A program made the translations under genes and the position numbers. Shown here piece after piece: positions 25,524 to 36,031 of a stretch of DNA of 64,000 nucleotides (positions within the stretch are counted from its first letter, which is position 1; every line of letters begins with the position of its first letter). The notes under the pieces are model-generated. The model was not told the origin of the DNA. It saw only the letters and a program-made list of their open reading frames with translations, and ran no database searches. The stretch is taken from positions 1,437,001 to 1,501,000 of the forward strand of contig NZ_CP089985.1 of the NCBI RefSeq assembly GCF_021390155.1, given 5' to 3'. Origin of the DNA: Pseudomonas sp. HN11 (GTDB lineage: Bacteria > Pseudomonadota > Gammaproteobacteria > Pseudomonadales > Pseudomonadaceae).

Positions 25524-27140
25524 TTAGCGCTTGGGCAGGTTGAAGTGGGTCCAGGGCACTTGTGGCAAGTAGTGCTGCGCCGCCACGATCAGCGCCACCA
25601 TCACCACCAGGAACACCGCTTGCAACGGGCTCCAGAAGGCCCAGTGCAAGCCATTCAGCCACGGGTAGCCTTGGCTGAATTTAACGCTCATGTGACCGAT
25701 GCGTTTTTTGTGCAGCAGGTTGATCAGGACCATGCCGGCATAGGTGACCATGCCCAGCACGCCAAGCATCAAACCGCAGGCTCCCAGCATGACCAACTGT
25801 GGCACGCCGTGGCGAATCACCAGCCAGTAGTCGTTGGGGTTGAGCCGCTTGGGGATCAGGTACTCGCTCAGCCACACATCCACAACCCGATAGGTAGAGC
25901 TCATTGCGGCCCACAGTTGAGTGACGCGAAAACCAATGGCCGCTGGCACGAACGCCATCAGCATGAAAATCACCAGCGACATCCCATCCATCCGGTCGGG
26001 TTTGTCGTGGGCGATGCTCAGGCCAAGCCCCAGGGCGAAAACGGCCCACAGCCGGATGAACACCTGGGTGTAGATCGGCCGGGGTACGTATTTGCGCCAG
26101 AAGAACAGGTCGGTCCTGGGTAGGCGCTCGACCAGTTTCGGATAACGCCAGGTCAGGGTTTCGGCCAGGTGCTGGCAGGCATTCCACTCGTTTTCGCCAA
26201 ACCCGTCGATCATGCGTTTGTGTTGGGTGGCGGTCATGGGCGTCAGTAACAAGCGCGCCGCCAGGGCATCGGCTGAGGTGCGTCGCGGGTCCTGGGCCTT
26301 CTCCTGCAAGTGGGTGTAGAAGCTTTCCTGTTCACAGCGCGACACCAGTTCGCGCCACATCCACGCCGGCTCCGGGAACACACCTTTCTGGTCGTCCCAG
26401 CCGAACACCTGGCACACCCGCTCGAACAACGGCACGCTCCAAGTGGTTTCGTGGAGCAGGTGCAGGAGGATGCGTTGCCACTGCTGTTGCAGGTCGAACA
26501 CCCGCAGCCACGGCTGGTTGTTGTAGTGCGTGAGCTGGGTGACGAACTCGCGCTCGGCCTTTTGCTCCAGCCGTTCCTGCAGGGTGCGGCGGTAGTCCTG
26601 CAGCAGTTCGCCGGCCAGCGCTTCGTGCTGCCATGGCGTCATGGCCACTTGTTGCCAGGGCGTCAGCCATTCCAGGTGTTGCACCGCCCAACCGGCGATG
26701 GCGCTGCGCTCGCCCGGCGCTTCGAAACAATGACGCAACAGGCCGGCCTGGAACGTATCGGTACAACCCTGTTGCCGGGCCTGGGCCCAGCGTTGGTCGA
26801 GGTTGTGCGCGTTAAGGCCGTCGAGCAGCGCCTGGGCCGGGTCCGGTGCAGGCGTCTCGAAAAGCGCAGGGCGGACCGGGCTGATATTCATCAGTTCGGC
26901 CAGGTCATTCAGGTTGCCGTAAGTTGCTTCGGCCAACGGCGCCTGGACGCTCTCTTGCTCTTCTTCGGCGTCAGCCCGCCAGCGTGCGTAGGCCAGTGCC
27001 TCTTCATAGGCTTCGCGCAGTCGCTGGAAGCCGGCAGCATCGTCATCCGGCCGGCAGCTTTTCAGCAGCCGCGCATAGGTGCGCTTGATGGTGCGCTCGT
27101 CGGCGTCTTCCGGCAGTCGCAGTACGGTCCAACACTCCAT
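25524..27140 (-). CDS. Membrane-anchored J-domain protein, partner of HscC
   Basis: A 538-residue protein with an N-terminal J-like domain (ECWTVLRLPEDADERTIKRT start) in which the HPD motif is altered to RPD (about residues 30-32). A long charged middle (70-350) has no known domain. Four hydrophobic helices fill the C-terminal third (near FIRLWAVFALGLGL, MSLVIFMLMAFVPAAIG, GACGLMLGVLGMVTYAG, AVFLVVMVALIVAA). It starts 11 bases after hscC stops, so the two are one operon; in E. coli HscC also has membrane J partners (DjlB/DjlC). It should bring HscC to the inner membrane. Confidence 0.78.
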   Translation of the reverse strand: MECWTVLRLPEDADERTIKRTYARLLKSCRPDDDAAGFQRLREAYEEALAYARWRADAEEEQESVQAPLAEATYGNLNDLAELMNISPVRPALFETPAPDPAQALLDGLNAHNLDQRWAQARQQGCTDTFQAGLLRHCFEAPGERSAIAGWAVQHLEWLTPWQQVAMTPWQHEALAGELLQDYRRTLQERLEQKAEREFVTQLTHYNNQPWLRVFDLQQQWQRILLHLLHETTWSVPLFERVCQVFGWDDQKGVFPEPAWMWRELVSRCEQESFYTHLQEKAQDPRRTSADALAARLLLTPMTATQHKRMIDGFGENEWNACQHLAETLTWRYPKLVERLPRTDLFFWRKYVPRPIYTQVFIRLWAVFALGLGLSIAHDKPDRMDGMSLVIFMLMAFVPAAIGFRVTQLWAAMSSTYRVVDVWLSEYLIPKRLNPNDYWLVIRHGVPQLVMLGACGLMLGVLGMVTYAGMVLINLLHKKRIGHMSVKFSQGYPWLNGLHWAFWSPLQAVFLVVMVALIVAAQHYLPQVPWTHFNLPKR

Positions 27141-27151
27141 GTCGTGTTTCC

Positions 27152-28849
27152 TCAGCGCCAGAACCCGTTGTCGAGCTGCTCAAGTTGACGGGCCAGTTCG
27201 CTGCGGGCCTCACGGATGCGGCGCTCGTCCTGGGTGTCGAGTACTTGCTGGAACTGCGCGGCCCAATGCCCGAGTTGCTCGCGCAGTTCGCCGAGGTTTT
27301 CCTGGTAGAGACGCTCGAGGCGCGCAGTGAGTACGGTGTTGACCTGTTGGTCGCGCGGATGAATTTTCAACTGCGCCAGGGCTTGCAGGCGTTGCTGGAT
27401 CTCCTCCGGGCTGAGCACACCTGGGTTGTTCTCGATCACCAGCGAGTGCTGTTCGCCGGTCAGCGGGATGCTCACCTGGGCTTCCAGCAGGCCATTGTTG
27501 TCGTAGGTGAAGCGCACATCCAGCGAGACTTCACCGGCCTTGCGCTTGGGCACCGGGATGTCCAGTTGGCCCAGTTCGATGTTGTCTTTGACCAGGCGGC
27601 TTTCGCCTTGGTAGATCTTGAGCAGTACGCGGGTCTGGTCGTCGTGCAGGGTGACCACGCTTTTGACGCGGCTCACCGGCACACTGCTGTTGCGCTCGAT
27701 CAGCGGCAAATAGTGCCCGCTTTCGATATGGCCACCGTACTGGTTCGAGGTTTCGATACCGAGGGTGTAAGGGCACACATCGGTCAGCACCACTTCTTCC
27801 AGTGCCGCAGAGCGCGCCTTGAGTGCCGCCTGGATCGCGGCGCCATGGGCGACCACCTGGTCCGGGTCGAGGCTGATGGACGGGAAGCGACCGAACAGAC
27901 CGGCGGCGAGTTTGCGCACCAATGGCATGCGCGTGGTGCCGCCCACCAACAGGATTTCATCCAGGTCGCCGACACGAATCCGTGCATCACGCAGGGCCCG
28001 TTCAATCGGCGCGCGCAGGCGTTCCAGCAGCGGTGTGTAGAGCTTGGCCAGTTCCTGCTGAGTGATGGTTTTTACCCATTGCTGGCCGTCGACACGCAGG
28101 GCGAATTCGGCACTGTCGTCCTGGCCCAGGGCTTTGCGCACCCGTTCGGCTTCGCGGCGCAGGGCTTGCAGCACGCTGCTGGTGGGCGGGAAGCCTTGGG
28201 CGTTGCGCTGGCTGTCGACGAAGTGTTCGAGCAACAGGGTGTCGAAGTCTTCGCCGCCAAGGAAGTTGTCGCCGGCGCTGGCGCGGACTTCCATCACGCC
28301 GTCGAACAGCTCGATGATCGACACGTCGAAGGTGCCGCCGCCGAGGTCGAAGACCAGGAACGAGGTTTCTTTGTCGCGCTGATGCAGGCCGTAGGCGAGG
28401 GCGGCGGCGGTGGGTTCGTTGATCAGTTTTTCAACGTTGAGCCCCGCCAGCTCACCGGCAATGCGCGTGGCCTTGCGTTGGCCGTCGCTGAAATACGCGG
28501 GCACGCTGATCACGGCTTCGGTAACGGTGTGGCCGTAAGTGCGCTCGATGTCTTCCTTCAGGCTTTTGAGCACCAGCGCGGAGAGTTCTTCCGGACGGAA
28601 CGAGCGGTCGCCCAGGCGCACTTCGGTGACACTGCCCATGAACCGCTTGAACAGCGAAGTGGTCAGGTGCGGGTGGGTGTGCAGGCGCTCTTTGGCAGCC
28701 TGGCCTACCAGGACACGGCCTTGGTCATCCAGCCCGACCACGCTTGGGGTCAGCAACTGGCCAAGGGCATTGGGTACCAATTCGGCTGCATCACCGCGCC
28801 AGACTGCAGCGAGACTGTTGGTGGTTCCCAGGTCGATTCCTACGATCAT
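27152..28849 (-). CDS. hscC: Hsp70-family chaperone HscC
   Basis: A 565-residue Hsp70 homologue, shorter than DnaK (638). It starts with the ATPase phosphate-1 motif [14 protein letters not shown]; the phosphate-2 motif [12 protein letters not shown] and adenosine motif [11 protein letters not shown] follow, then a substrate-binding domain and a short lid without the DnaK disordered tail. This matches HscC. The ATG at 28849 begins the conserved N-terminus; the frame runs back to 28921. The J-domain gene lies directly downstream. Confidence 0.92.
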   Translation of the reverse strand: MIVGIDLGTTNSLAAVWRGDAAELVPNALGQLLTPSVVGLDDQGRVLVGQAAKERLHTHPHLTTSLFKRFMGSVTEVRLGDRSFRPEELSALVLKSLKEDIERTYGHTVTEAVISVPAYFSDGQRKATRIAGELAGLNVEKLINEPTAAALAYGLHQRDKETSFLVFDLGGGTFDVSIIELFDGVMEVRASAGDNFLGGEDFDTLLLEHFVDSQRNAQGFPPTSSVLQALRREAERVRKALGQDDSAEFALRVDGQQWVKTITQQELAKLYTPLLERLRAPIERALRDARIRVGDLDEILLVGGTTRMPLVRKLAAGLFGRFPSISLDPDQVVAHGAAIQAALKARSAALEEVVLTDVCPYTLGIETSNQYGGHIESGHYLPLIERNSSVPVSRVKSVVTLHDDQTRVLLKIYQGESRLVKDNIELGQLDIPVPKRKAGEVSLDVRFTYDNNGLLEAQVSIPLTGEQHSLVIENNPGVLSPEEIQQRLQALAQLKIHPRDQQVNTVLTARLERLYQENLGELREQLGHWAAQFQQVLDTQDERRIREARSELARQLEQLDNGFWR

Positions 28850-28952
28850 TACGACAAGCTCCCTCTGTGGTCTGTAAGAATCTGTTACCAATTTTAGCCT
28901 GAAAGGTTGAAGAGAAAGCAAGGCGGTAAAGCCTTGCGGGTTAGTAGGAAAA

Positions 28953-29020
28953 GGCTTGCCAGGGAGAGCGGTGTGTCAGTGAGTGCGTGGAGGCTGACAC
29001 ACCGCTATCGCTGGCAAGCC
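28953..29020. repeat. Long inverted repeat upstream of hscC
   Basis: GGCTTGCCAG...GCGGTGTGTCAG on the left pairs with CTGACACACCGC...CTGGCAAGCC on the right, around a 17-base centre. It is a Pseudomonas intergenic palindrome of another type than the GCGAGCAAGC REP. It lies between divergently read hscC and the end of the efflux operon. Confidence 0.8.
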
Positions 29021-29060
29021 AGCTCCTACGGTAGGTCGGAGGTATTAAAGGGCAGGCATA

Positions 29061-29097
29061 AAAAAACCGCCACCGGTGAGGGAGGCGGTTTTTTTGT
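29061..29097. terminator. Terminator of the efflux operon
   Basis: AAAAAACCGCC...GGCGGTTTTTTT hairpin with runs on both sides, 15 bases past the stop of the outer-membrane channel gene on the minus strand. Confidence 0.9.
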
Positions 29098-29111
29098 TTA
29101 CAACAGCGCGA

Positions 29112-30569
29112 TCAGAACAACTTCAACGCCGGTGCTTCTTCTTTCAACGGCTCGTTCTTCGCGGTCTGCTCGTTCCAGCCGCCGCCGAGGGCCTTGTACA
29201 GGTTGACCTCGCTGGTCAGCTGCGCCAGGCGGTCGGTGATCAGCGATTGCTGGGCACTGAACAGCTGGCGCTGGGCGTCGAGGAACGTCAGGTTGCTGTC
29301 GACACCAATGCGGTAGCGACGCTCGGCCAGGCGGTAGTAATCCTGGTTGGCCGCGACGAAGCCGCGCTGTGCATCCAACTGCTGCTTGTAGGTTTCACGT
29401 GCGGCAAGTCCGTCGGAGACTTCCTGGAAGCCGGTCTGGATGGCCTTCTCGTAGTTCGCCACGTTGATCTCTTTCTGGATCTTCGAGTAGTCCAGGCTGG
29501 CGCGCAGGCTGCCGGCGTTGAAGATCGGGATGTTGATCTGCGGGGCGAACGACCAGGTGCCCGAACCGCCTTTGAACAAGCCGCCCAGGTTAGGGCTCGC
29601 GGTACCGGCGCTGGCCGTCAGGCTGATGCTCGGGAAGAATGCTGCACGGGCCGCGCCGATATTGGCGTTGGCGGCCTTGAGGTTGTACTCGGCTTGCACA
29701 ATGTCGGGGCGACGTTGCAACAGGTCCGAGGGCAACCCGGCTGGCACTTCGCTGAGCAGGTCATCCGACAGCGGCTTGCTGGTGATATTCGCCGGCAGGC
29801 CGGTGCCCAGCAGCAGGGTCAGGCTGTTTTCGTCCTGGGCCACCTGACGCGTATACCGGGCAAGCTGCACGCGGGCGTTTTCCACCGAGGTGCGCGCCTG
29901 GCTCAGGTCGAGGGCCGAGGCCACACCGACTTCGTTGCTGCGCGAGGTGAGCTTGAAGCTCTGTTCGAATGCGCCCAGGGTGTCCTGGGTCAACTTGAGC
30001 AGTTCCTTGTCCGCCTGCCAGGTCAGGTAGGCGTTGGCCACGCTGGCTACCAGGCTGATCTGGGTGCTGCGCCGTGCTTCTTCAGTGGCGAAGTACTTTT
30101 GCAGGGCCTCTTCACTCAAGCTGCGCACGCGGCCAAACAGGTCCAGCTCATAGGAGCTGATGCCCAGCCCTACCGAGTACTGACTGCTGATGGTCGATTC
30201 GCCGGTCTGCGACAGGCGAGCCGGGGTACGCGAGCGGCTCCCGTTGCCCGTGGCCGACACGGCCGGGAACAGGTCGGCACGCTGGATACGGTACTGCGCG
30301 GCATAGGCGTCGATGTTCAGGGCCGCGACGCGCAGGTCGCGGTTGTTCACCAGCGCAGTCTGGATCAGCTGTTGCAGTGCAGGGTCATGGAAAAACTGCT
30401 TCCAGCCCTGCTCGGCAGCGGCCTGGCTCGGTGCCTGGGCCGACGAATACGCCGGCCCCTGCGGGAACTGTGCGGCCACCGGCGCTTCGGGGCGCTGATA
30501 GTCAGGTATCAGCGAGCAGCCACTGAGCACGAATGCCGTGACAGCTAGGGAAAGTAGCGACTTGCTCAT
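29112..30569 (-). CDS. emhC: RND efflux outer membrane channel (TtgC/EmhC/OprM family)
   Basis: A 485-residue TolC-type outer membrane lipoprotein: lipobox LSGC with Cys18, then DYQRPEAP typical of OprM. Two repeats of the outer membrane efflux domain cover residues 60-250 and 270-465. It docks with the adaptor and pump to expel solvents and antibiotics across the outer membrane. The ATG overlaps the pump stop by 4 bases. The name emhC is by analogy with P. fluorescens; ttgC would be equally fitting. Confidence 0.92.
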   Translation of the reverse strand: MSKSLLSLAVTAFVLSGCSLIPDYQRPEAPVAAQFPQGPAYSSAQAPSQAAAEQGWKQFFHDPALQQLIQTALVNNRDLRVAALNIDAYAAQYRIQRADLFPAVSATGNGSRSRTPARLSQTGESTISSQYSVGLGISSYELDLFGRVRSLSEEALQKYFATEEARRSTQISLVASVANAYLTWQADKELLKLTQDTLGAFEQSFKLTSRSNEVGVASALDLSQARTSVENARVQLARYTRQVAQDENSLTLLLGTGLPANITSKPLSDDLLSEVPAGLPSDLLQRRPDIVQAEYNLKAANANIGAARAAFFPSISLTASAGTASPNLGGLFKGGSGTWSFAPQINIPIFNAGSLRASLDYSKIQKEINVANYEKAIQTGFQEVSDGLAARETYKQQLDAQRGFVAANQDYYRLAERRYRIGVDSNLTFLDAQRQLFSAQQSLITDRLAQLTSEVNLYKALGGGWNEQTAKNEPLKEEAPALKLF

Positions 30570-33500
30570 TGGCCAGCCTCTTTAGGGGTTTCAGTTGTGT
30601 CGGTCTTTTTACGTTCGCCAGCGGCGGATACGGTTGCGAAGAACAATGGTACCCAGAAGATCGCCAGCACAGTGGCCGTGATCATACCGCCAATGACGCC
30701 GGTACCGATGGCGTGCTGGCTACCTGAGCCGGCGCCCGAGGAGATCGCCAGCGGCAGTACGCCTAGGATGAACGCCATGGAGGTCATGATGATCGGGCGC
30801 AGACGCATGCGGGACGCCTCGATGGCCGCCTCGACGATGCCTTTGCCCTGTTCGTGGAGCTCCTTGGCGAACTCCACGATCAGGATGGCGTTTTTCGCCG
30901 CCAGGCCCACCGTCACCAAAAGGCCCACCTGGAAGAACACGTCGTTGGACAAGCCACGCATGCTGGTGGCGATCAACGCACCCACCACACCCAGCGGTAC
31001 TACCAGTACCACTGCGATCGGGATCGACCAGCTTTCGTACAGTGCCGCGAGGCACAGGAACACCACCAGCAGCGACAAGGCGTACAGCGCAGGCGCCTGG
31101 GAGCCGGACAGACGTTCTTCGTACGACAGGCCGGTCCAGGCAAAGCCCACACCCGCCGGCAATTGCTTGGCGATGCGTTCGACTTCGGCCATGGCGTCAC
31201 CGGTACTGTAGCCCGGTGCCGGGGTACCGAGGATTTCCATCGCCGCTACACCGTTATACCGCGAGAGCTTCGGCGAACCGTAGATCCACTTGCCCGAGGA
31301 AATGGCCGACATTGGCACCATTTTTCCGGAGTCGCTGCGCACGTACCATTTGTCCAGGTCTTCCGGGGACATCCGGCCCGCGGCTTCGCCTTGCACGTAC
31401 ACTTTCTTCACTCGACCACGGTCGATGAAGTCGTTGACGTAGCTGCCGCCCAGCGCAATCGCCAGGGTCTGGTTGATGCTCGACAGCGTAATGCCCTGGG
31501 CACTGGCCTTCTCGTCATCGACGGTCAGCTCGTATTGCGGCTCATCGTTCACACCGTTGGGGCGCACACCCGCCAGGATCTTGCTTTGTGCGGCGGCACC
31601 GAGGAACTGGTTACGCGCTTCCATCAGTTTTTCGTGGCCGACACCGCCCTGGTCTTGCAGGAACACGTCGAAACCGGTGGCGTTACCCAGCTCCAGAACC
31701 GAAGGTGGCACGATGGCGAATACCATGGCGTCCTTGAAGGCCCCGAAGAAGTAACCCTGGGCACGCTTGGCCACTTCGAATACCGACATGGACGAATCGC
31801 GCTCATCCCACGGCTTGAGCATTACGAATGCCAGGCCCGAACTCTGGCCACGGCCGGCGAAGTTGAAGCCGTTTACGGTAAATACCGACTTCACGGCCTT
31901 GCCTTCGCCCGGCTCGCCTTCCTTGTCGTTGAGCAGGAAGGCCCGCATGTCGTCGACGACTTTCTGCGTACGTTCAGCCGAAGAGCCGACCGGGGTCTGT
32001 ACCTGGGCAAAGATCACGCCCTGGTCTTCTTCCGGCAAGAATGCGCTTGGAATACGGGTGAACAGCCAGATCATGCCGAGGAAGATGACCAAGTACACGA
32101 AAAACGCCGGGAATTTGTGCTTGATCATGTTGCCCACGCCGCGTTCGTAGCTCAGTACGCCACGGTCGAAGGTGCGATTGAACCAGCCGAAGAAACCACG
32201 CTTGGGTTGGCCGTGTTTCTCAGGGTCTATCGGCTTGAGCATGGTGGCGCACAAAGCCGGAGTGAAGATCAGGGCAACCAGTACCGACAACGCCATGGCC
32301 GAAACGATGGTGATGGAGAACTGTTTGTAGATCACGCCGGTGGAGCCGCCGAAGAAGGCCATTGGCAGCAGTACCGCCGACAGTACCAGGGCAATGCCCA
32401 CCAGGGCGCCCTGGATCTGGCCCATGGATTTCACCGTCGCTTCTTTAGGCGACAGGTGCTCCTCGGCCATTACCCGCTCGACGTTTTCCACTACCACGAT
32501 GGCATCGTCCACCAGCAAACCGATGGCCAGGATCATGCCGAACATGGTCAGGGTGTTGATGGTAAAGCCGAACGCGGCCAGGATGCCGAAGGTACCCAGC
32601 AATACCACTGGCACCGTCATGGTGGTGATGATGGTGGCGCGGAAGTTCTGCAGGAACAGGAACATCACCAGGAACACCAGCACGATCGCTTCGACCAGAG
32701 TGTGCACCACACCGGAGATCGATTCGGTCACCACAGGCGTGGTGTCATACGGCACCACTGCCTTCATGCCAGGTGGGAAGAACGGTTCCAGGGACGCCAC
32801 GGTGGCACGGATGGCCTTGGCGGTGTCCAGGGCGTTTGCACCCGACGCGAGCTTGATCGCCATACCGGACGCCGGCTTGCCGTTGAACTGTGCACTGATG
32901 CTGTAGTTCTGGCCGCCGAGCTCGATACGCGCGACGTCACGCAGGCGCACCTGCGAGCCGTCGGCATTCACCTTCATGAGAATCTTGCCGAACTCTTCGG
33001 CCGTCTGCAGGCGGGTCTTGCCGATAATGGTCGCGTTCAACTGGGTGCCGGGCAGGGCAGGCAAACCGCCCAATTGACCGGTCGCCACCTGGACGTTCTG
33101 TGCCGAGATGGCGGCGCTGACGTCTACCGGGGTCAACTGGTAGTTGTTCAGCTTGGCCGGGTCGAGCCAGATACGCATGGCGTACTGCGAACCGAACACC
33201 TGGAAGTCACCGACGCCCGCGGTACGCGAGATCGGGTCCTGGATGTTGGACACGATGTAGTTGGACAAGTCGTCCTTGGTCATGCTGCCGTCTTCCGACA
33301 CCAGACCGATCACCATCAGGAAGTTCTTCACCGACTTGGTCACGCGGATACCCTGCTGCTGCACTTCTTGCGGCAGCAATGGGGTCGCCAGGTTCAGCTT
33401 GTTCTGCACCTGAACCTGGGCGATGTCCGGGTTGGTACCCTGGTTGAACGTTGCGGTGATGGTCATGCTGCCGTCGGAGTTACTGTCCGAGGCCACATAA

Positions 33501-33727
33501 CGCAGGTTGTCGATACCGTTGAGCTGTTGCTCGATCACTTGTACCACGGTGTCCTGCACGGTTTGTGCAGACGCGCCTGGGTAGGTCACCTGGATGTCGA
33601 TGGCGGTGGGCGCGATGGCCGGGTATTGGTTGATGGGCAACTTCAGGATCGACAGTGCCCCGACCAGCATGATCACCAGGGCAATTACCCAGGCGAAAAT
33701 GGGACGGTCGATAAAAAATTTCGACAT
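30566..33727 (-). CDS. emhB: RND multidrug/solvent efflux pump (TtgB/EmhB/MexB family)
   Basis: A 1053-residue HAE-1 RND pump in the inner membrane. Visible features: N-terminal [17 protein letters not shown], the proton-relay Asp pair in [13 protein letters not shown] of TM4, the relay Lys in [11 protein letters not shown] of TM10, and two large periplasmic loops. Size and sequence fit the MexB/TtgB/EmhB group. It is 3 bases from the adaptor gene and overlaps the channel gene by 4, a complete tripartite operon. Confidence 0.96.
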   Translation of the reverse strand: MSKFFIDRPIFAWVIALVIMLVGALSILKLPINQYPAIAPTAIDIQVTYPGASAQTVQDTVVQVIEQQLNGIDNLRYVASDSNSDGSMTITATFNQGTNPDIAQVQVQNKLNLATPLLPQEVQQQGIRVTKSVKNFLMVIGLVSEDGSMTKDDLSNYIVSNIQDPISRTAGVGDFQVFGSQYAMRIWLDPAKLNNYQLTPVDVSAAISAQNVQVATGQLGGLPALPGTQLNATIIGKTRLQTAEEFGKILMKVNADGSQVRLRDVARIELGGQNYSISAQFNGKPASGMAIKLASGANALDTAKAIRATVASLEPFFPPGMKAVVPYDTTPVVTESISGVVHTLVEAIVLVFLVMFLFLQNFRATIITTMTVPVVLLGTFGILAAFGFTINTLTMFGMILAIGLLVDDAIVVVENVERVMAEEHLSPKEATVKSMGQIQGALVGIALVLSAVLLPMAFFGGSTGVIYKQFSITIVSAMALSVLVALIFTPALCATMLKPIDPEKHGQPKRGFFGWFNRTFDRGVLSYERGVGNMIKHKFPAFFVYLVIFLGMIWLFTRIPSAFLPEEDQGVIFAQVQTPVGSSAERTQKVVDDMRAFLLNDKEGEPGEGKAVKSVFTVNGFNFAGRGQSSGLAFVMLKPWDERDSSMSVFEVAKRAQGYFFGAFKDAMVFAIVPPSVLELGNATGFDVFLQDQGGVGHEKLMEARNQFLGAAAQSKILAGVRPNGVNDEPQYELTVDDEKASAQGITLSSINQTLAIALGGSYVNDFIDRGRVKKVYVQGEAAGRMSPEDLDKWYVRSDSGKMVPMSAISSGKWIYGSPKLSRYNGVAAMEILGTPAPGYSTGDAMAEVERIAKQLPAGVGFAWTGLSYEERLSGSQAPALYALSLLVVFLCLAALYESWSIPIAVVLVVPLGVVGALIATSMRGLSNDVFFQVGLLVTVGLAAKNAILIVEFAKELHEQGKGIVEAAIEASRMRLRPIIMTSMAFILGVLPLAISSGAGSGSQHAIGTGVIGGMITATVLAIFWVPLFFATVSAAGERKKTDTTETPKEAGQ

Positions 33728-33730
33728 GGG

Positions 33731-34879
33731 TTACTCCCCCTGGCCAGCAGCGGCAGCAGGAGCTGGAGCAGAACCGGCAGGCTTGGCGTTGTCGGCGTCC
33801 TTGACCTTGACTTCGACGCCCGGCTTGATGAATTGCAGGCCTTCGGTGATCACGCGGTCACCGGCGTTCAGGCCCTTTTCCACCAGCCAGTAGGCGCCGG
33901 CAGTGCGGTTGGCCACCAGTTGACGCTGCTCGACCTTGTTGTCCTTGTTCACCACCATGGCGGTCGGGATACCTTTGATATCGCGGGTCACGCCTTGTTG
34001 CGGTGCCAGGATGGCCTTGCTGTTCACACCGGCTTGCAGCTGGGCGTGTACGAACATGCCCGGCAGCAGGGTGTGGTCAGGGTTGGGGAACACGGCGCGC
34101 AGGGTCACGGAACCGGTGGTCTGGTCAACCGAGACTTCGGAGAATTCCAGCTTGCCGTCCTGACCGTAGTCGCTGCCGTCTTCCAGGGTGAGCTTGACCT
34201 TGGCCGCGTTGGCGCCGGCTTTTTCCAGCTGGCCGCTTTCCAGGTCGCGGCGCAGTTTCAGCATTTCAGCCGAAGACTGCGTGACGTCGACGTAGATCGG
34301 GTCCAGTTGCTGGATCACGGCCATGGCATCGGTTTGGCCGTTGCTGACCAGCGCGCCTTCGGTCACTGAAGAACGGCCGATACGCCCGGAGATCGGCGCG
34401 AACACTTTGGTGTAACGCACGTTGATCTGGGCCGTTTGAACGTTTGCTTCCGCAGTCATGCGATTGGCGACGGCGGTGTCGTATTCCTGGCGGCTGACGG
34501 CTTGCTCATCAACCAACTGCTTGTAGCGGTCGGAGATGGACTTGGCCTGGGTCAGGCTGGCTTGCGCGCTTTTCAGGGTGGCGTCATACACCGACGGGTC
34601 GATTTGGTAGAGCTGTTGCCCTTCCTTCACATCCGCGCCTTCCTTGAACAGACGCTTGAGAATGATGCCGTTGACCTGTGGGCGAACTTCCGCGATGCGG
34701 TAGGCGGTGGTGCGGCCTGGAAGCTCGGACGTCAGGGTATAGGCTTGCGGTTGAATGGTGACCACGCCGACCTGAGGGGTTTGAGCGGGCGGAGCCGCTT
34801 CTTCCTTTTTACATCCGCTGAGCAGCGATGCCAGGGCGACGGCAGTGACCAGAGCGGTAACAGCTGGCTTAAGTTGCAT
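33731..34879 (-). CDS. emhA: RND efflux periplasmic adaptor (TtgA/EmhA/MexA family)
   Basis: A 382-residue membrane fusion lipoprotein: lipobox LLSGC with Cys24. The lipoyl domain halves, a helical hairpin (EGQQLYQIDPSVYDATLKSA region) and the beta-barrel domain follow. It links the pump to the outer membrane channel. The ATG at 34879 with GAGGAT before it fits the signal peptide; the frame continues upstream to 34939. Its promoter overlaps the repressor operator at 34969-34998. Confidence 0.94.
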   Translation of the reverse strand: MQLKPAVTALVTAVALASLLSGCKKEEAAPPAQTPQVGVVTIQPQAYTLTSELPGRTTAYRIAEVRPQVNGIILKRLFKEGADVKEGQQLYQIDPSVYDATLKSAQASLTQAKSISDRYKQLVDEQAVSRQEYDTAVANRMTAEANVQTAQINVRYTKVFAPISGRIGRSSVTEGALVSNGQTDAMAVIQQLDPIYVDVTQSSAEMLKLRRDLESGQLEKAGANAAKVKLTLEDGSDYGQDGKLEFSEVSVDQTTGSVTLRAVFPNPDHTLLPGMFVHAQLQAGVNSKAILAPQQGVTRDIKGIPTAMVVNKDNKVEQRQLVANRTAGAYWLVEKGLNAGDRVITEGLQFIKPGVEVKVKDADNAKPAGSAPAPAAAAGQGE

Positions 34880-34968
34880 GAAGATCCTCGGGTCAGGCGC
34901 GCAGAGTGCGCACAAGAAGTGTGGAAGGGTAAAAAACAAGCTGTGAGTGGATAAGTAGCTTGCTACGC

Positions 34969-34998
34969 AATATACTTACGTTCATGGTTGTTTGTAAA
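34969..34998. promoter_or_regulatory. TtgR/EmhR-type operator over the emhA promoter
   Basis: Read on the minus strand, TTTACA and TATATT hexamers are 18 bases apart and serve as -35 and -10 of emhA. The block between and around them (AAACAACCATGAACGTAAG) closely matches the P. putida TtgR operator as I recall it. Binding by the divergently encoded TetR protein would block transcription. Confidence 0.8.
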
Positions 34999-35099
34999 CT
35001 CTTGACAGGCTTCGCGGAATGTTGACAAAGCAACGCCCAAAGCCTCGATTTTAGTACGTTCGGTGCCCATGACGGTGTCGTCCCACAATTATTCAGATG

Positions 35100-35132
35100 A
35101 TCGTTAACAGCTATTAATTCTACGTTAACGAT
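35100..35132. promoter_or_regulatory. Paired CGTTAAC palindromes before emhR
   Basis: ATCGTTAAC (35100-35108) and its exact reverse complement GTTAACGAT (35124-35132) are 15 bases apart, each containing the palindrome GTTAAC. They end 33 bases before the repressor ATG and do not resemble the TtgR-type operator. Role unknown. Confidence 0.5.
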
Positions 35133-35165
35133 AGTCCCCAGTACCCTGATTGAGGTTTTACTGCC

Positions 35166-35798
35166 ATGGTTCGTCGCACCAAAGAGGAAGCTCAGGAAAC
35201 GCGCAGCCAGATTCTCGAAGCCGCTGAGCAAGCCTTTTATGAGCGCGGCGTCGCGCGGACCACGTTGGCGGACATCGCCGCGTTGGCCGGTGTGACGCGG
35301 GGTGCTATCTACTGGCATTTCAGCAATAAGTCCGACTTGCTGCAGGCGCTGCTCGACACGCTGCATGAACCACTGGACGAGTTGGCCAGGGCCAGTGAAA
35401 GCGAGGATGAACTCGATCCGTTGGGCTGTATGCGCAAGCTGTTGATTCATTTGTTCCATCAAGTAGCCCTGGACCCGAAAACCCGGCGCATCAACGAGAT
35501 CTTGTTCCATAAGTGCGAATTCACCGATGAAATGTGCGACATGCGCCGCCAGCGTCAGACCCACAGCCTGGAATGCAACCTGCGCATCGGCCTGACATTG
35601 CGTAACGCGGTCCATCGCGGGCAACTTCCGGAAAATCTTGATACAACCCGTGGCGCGGTGTGCATCCACGCCTATATCAACGGGCTGATCGGCCAGTGGC
35701 TGCTGGTGCCCGACAGCTTCCAGTTACATCAGGAAGCCGAACGCTGGGTGGATGCCGGGCTGGACATGCTGCGCTGGAGCCCCAGCCTGCGCAATTAA
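35166..35798 (+). CDS. emhR: TetR-family efflux repressor (TtgR/EmhR)
   Basis: A 210-residue TetR regulator. The N-terminal HTH ([20 protein letters not shown], then [21 protein letters not shown] at about 36-56) and the C-terminal ligand pocket helices ([14 protein letters not shown]) are those of TtgR/EmhR/MexR-type efflux repressors that release DNA on binding drugs, flavonoids or solvents. It is divergent from the efflux operon, with the operator between. A strong terminator follows at 35981. Confidence 0.93.
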   Translation: MVRRTKEEAQETRSQILEAAEQAFYERGVARTTLADIAALAGVTRGAIYWHFSNKSDLLQALLDTLHEPLDELARASESEDELDPLGCMRKLLIHLFHQVALDPKTRRINEILFHKCEFTDEMCDMRRQRQTHSLECNLRIGLTLRNAVHRGQLPENLDTTRGAVCIHAYINGLIGQWLLVPDSFQLHQEAERWVDAGLDMLRWSPSLRN

Positions 35799-35980
35799 GA
35801 CAAAATGCGTAATTGCATCAGGTTGTGTCAACAGTAAAGCCCAAGGACAGTCAATCGTCCTTCTGCCTGATTGGTGGGGTGACTTTATATACGGGCCGGC
35901 GGGCAGTTGATAGGTAGCCGCCTAAGTATTTTGTAGTGATTTTGTTGCAGTGCTGTGAAGGATTGTTACCCAGTGCCCAC

Positions 35981-36015
35981 GAAAAAGCCCCGGTTCCTGC
36001 GAACCGGGCTTTTTC
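35981..36015. terminator. Bidirectional terminator between emhR and xenB
   Basis: Long stem GAAAAAGCCC-GGTTC / GAACC-GGGCTTTTTC with a CTGC loop and one bulged C. A/T runs on both sides serve emhR (+) and xenB (-). Confidence 0.92.
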
Positions 36016-36031
36016 GTTTCGGCTTTTTACA

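Noticed and set aside
27185..28897. 570-residue frame opposite hscC
   Set aside because: Shadow of hscC with biased composition and no recognised domain.
30854..34369. 1171-residue open frame on the + strand opposite the efflux genes
   Set aside because: It is the antisense of emhB and emhA in high-GC DNA; the protein is rich in His, Gly and Arg, has no family motif and no SD, while the minus-strand genes are certain.
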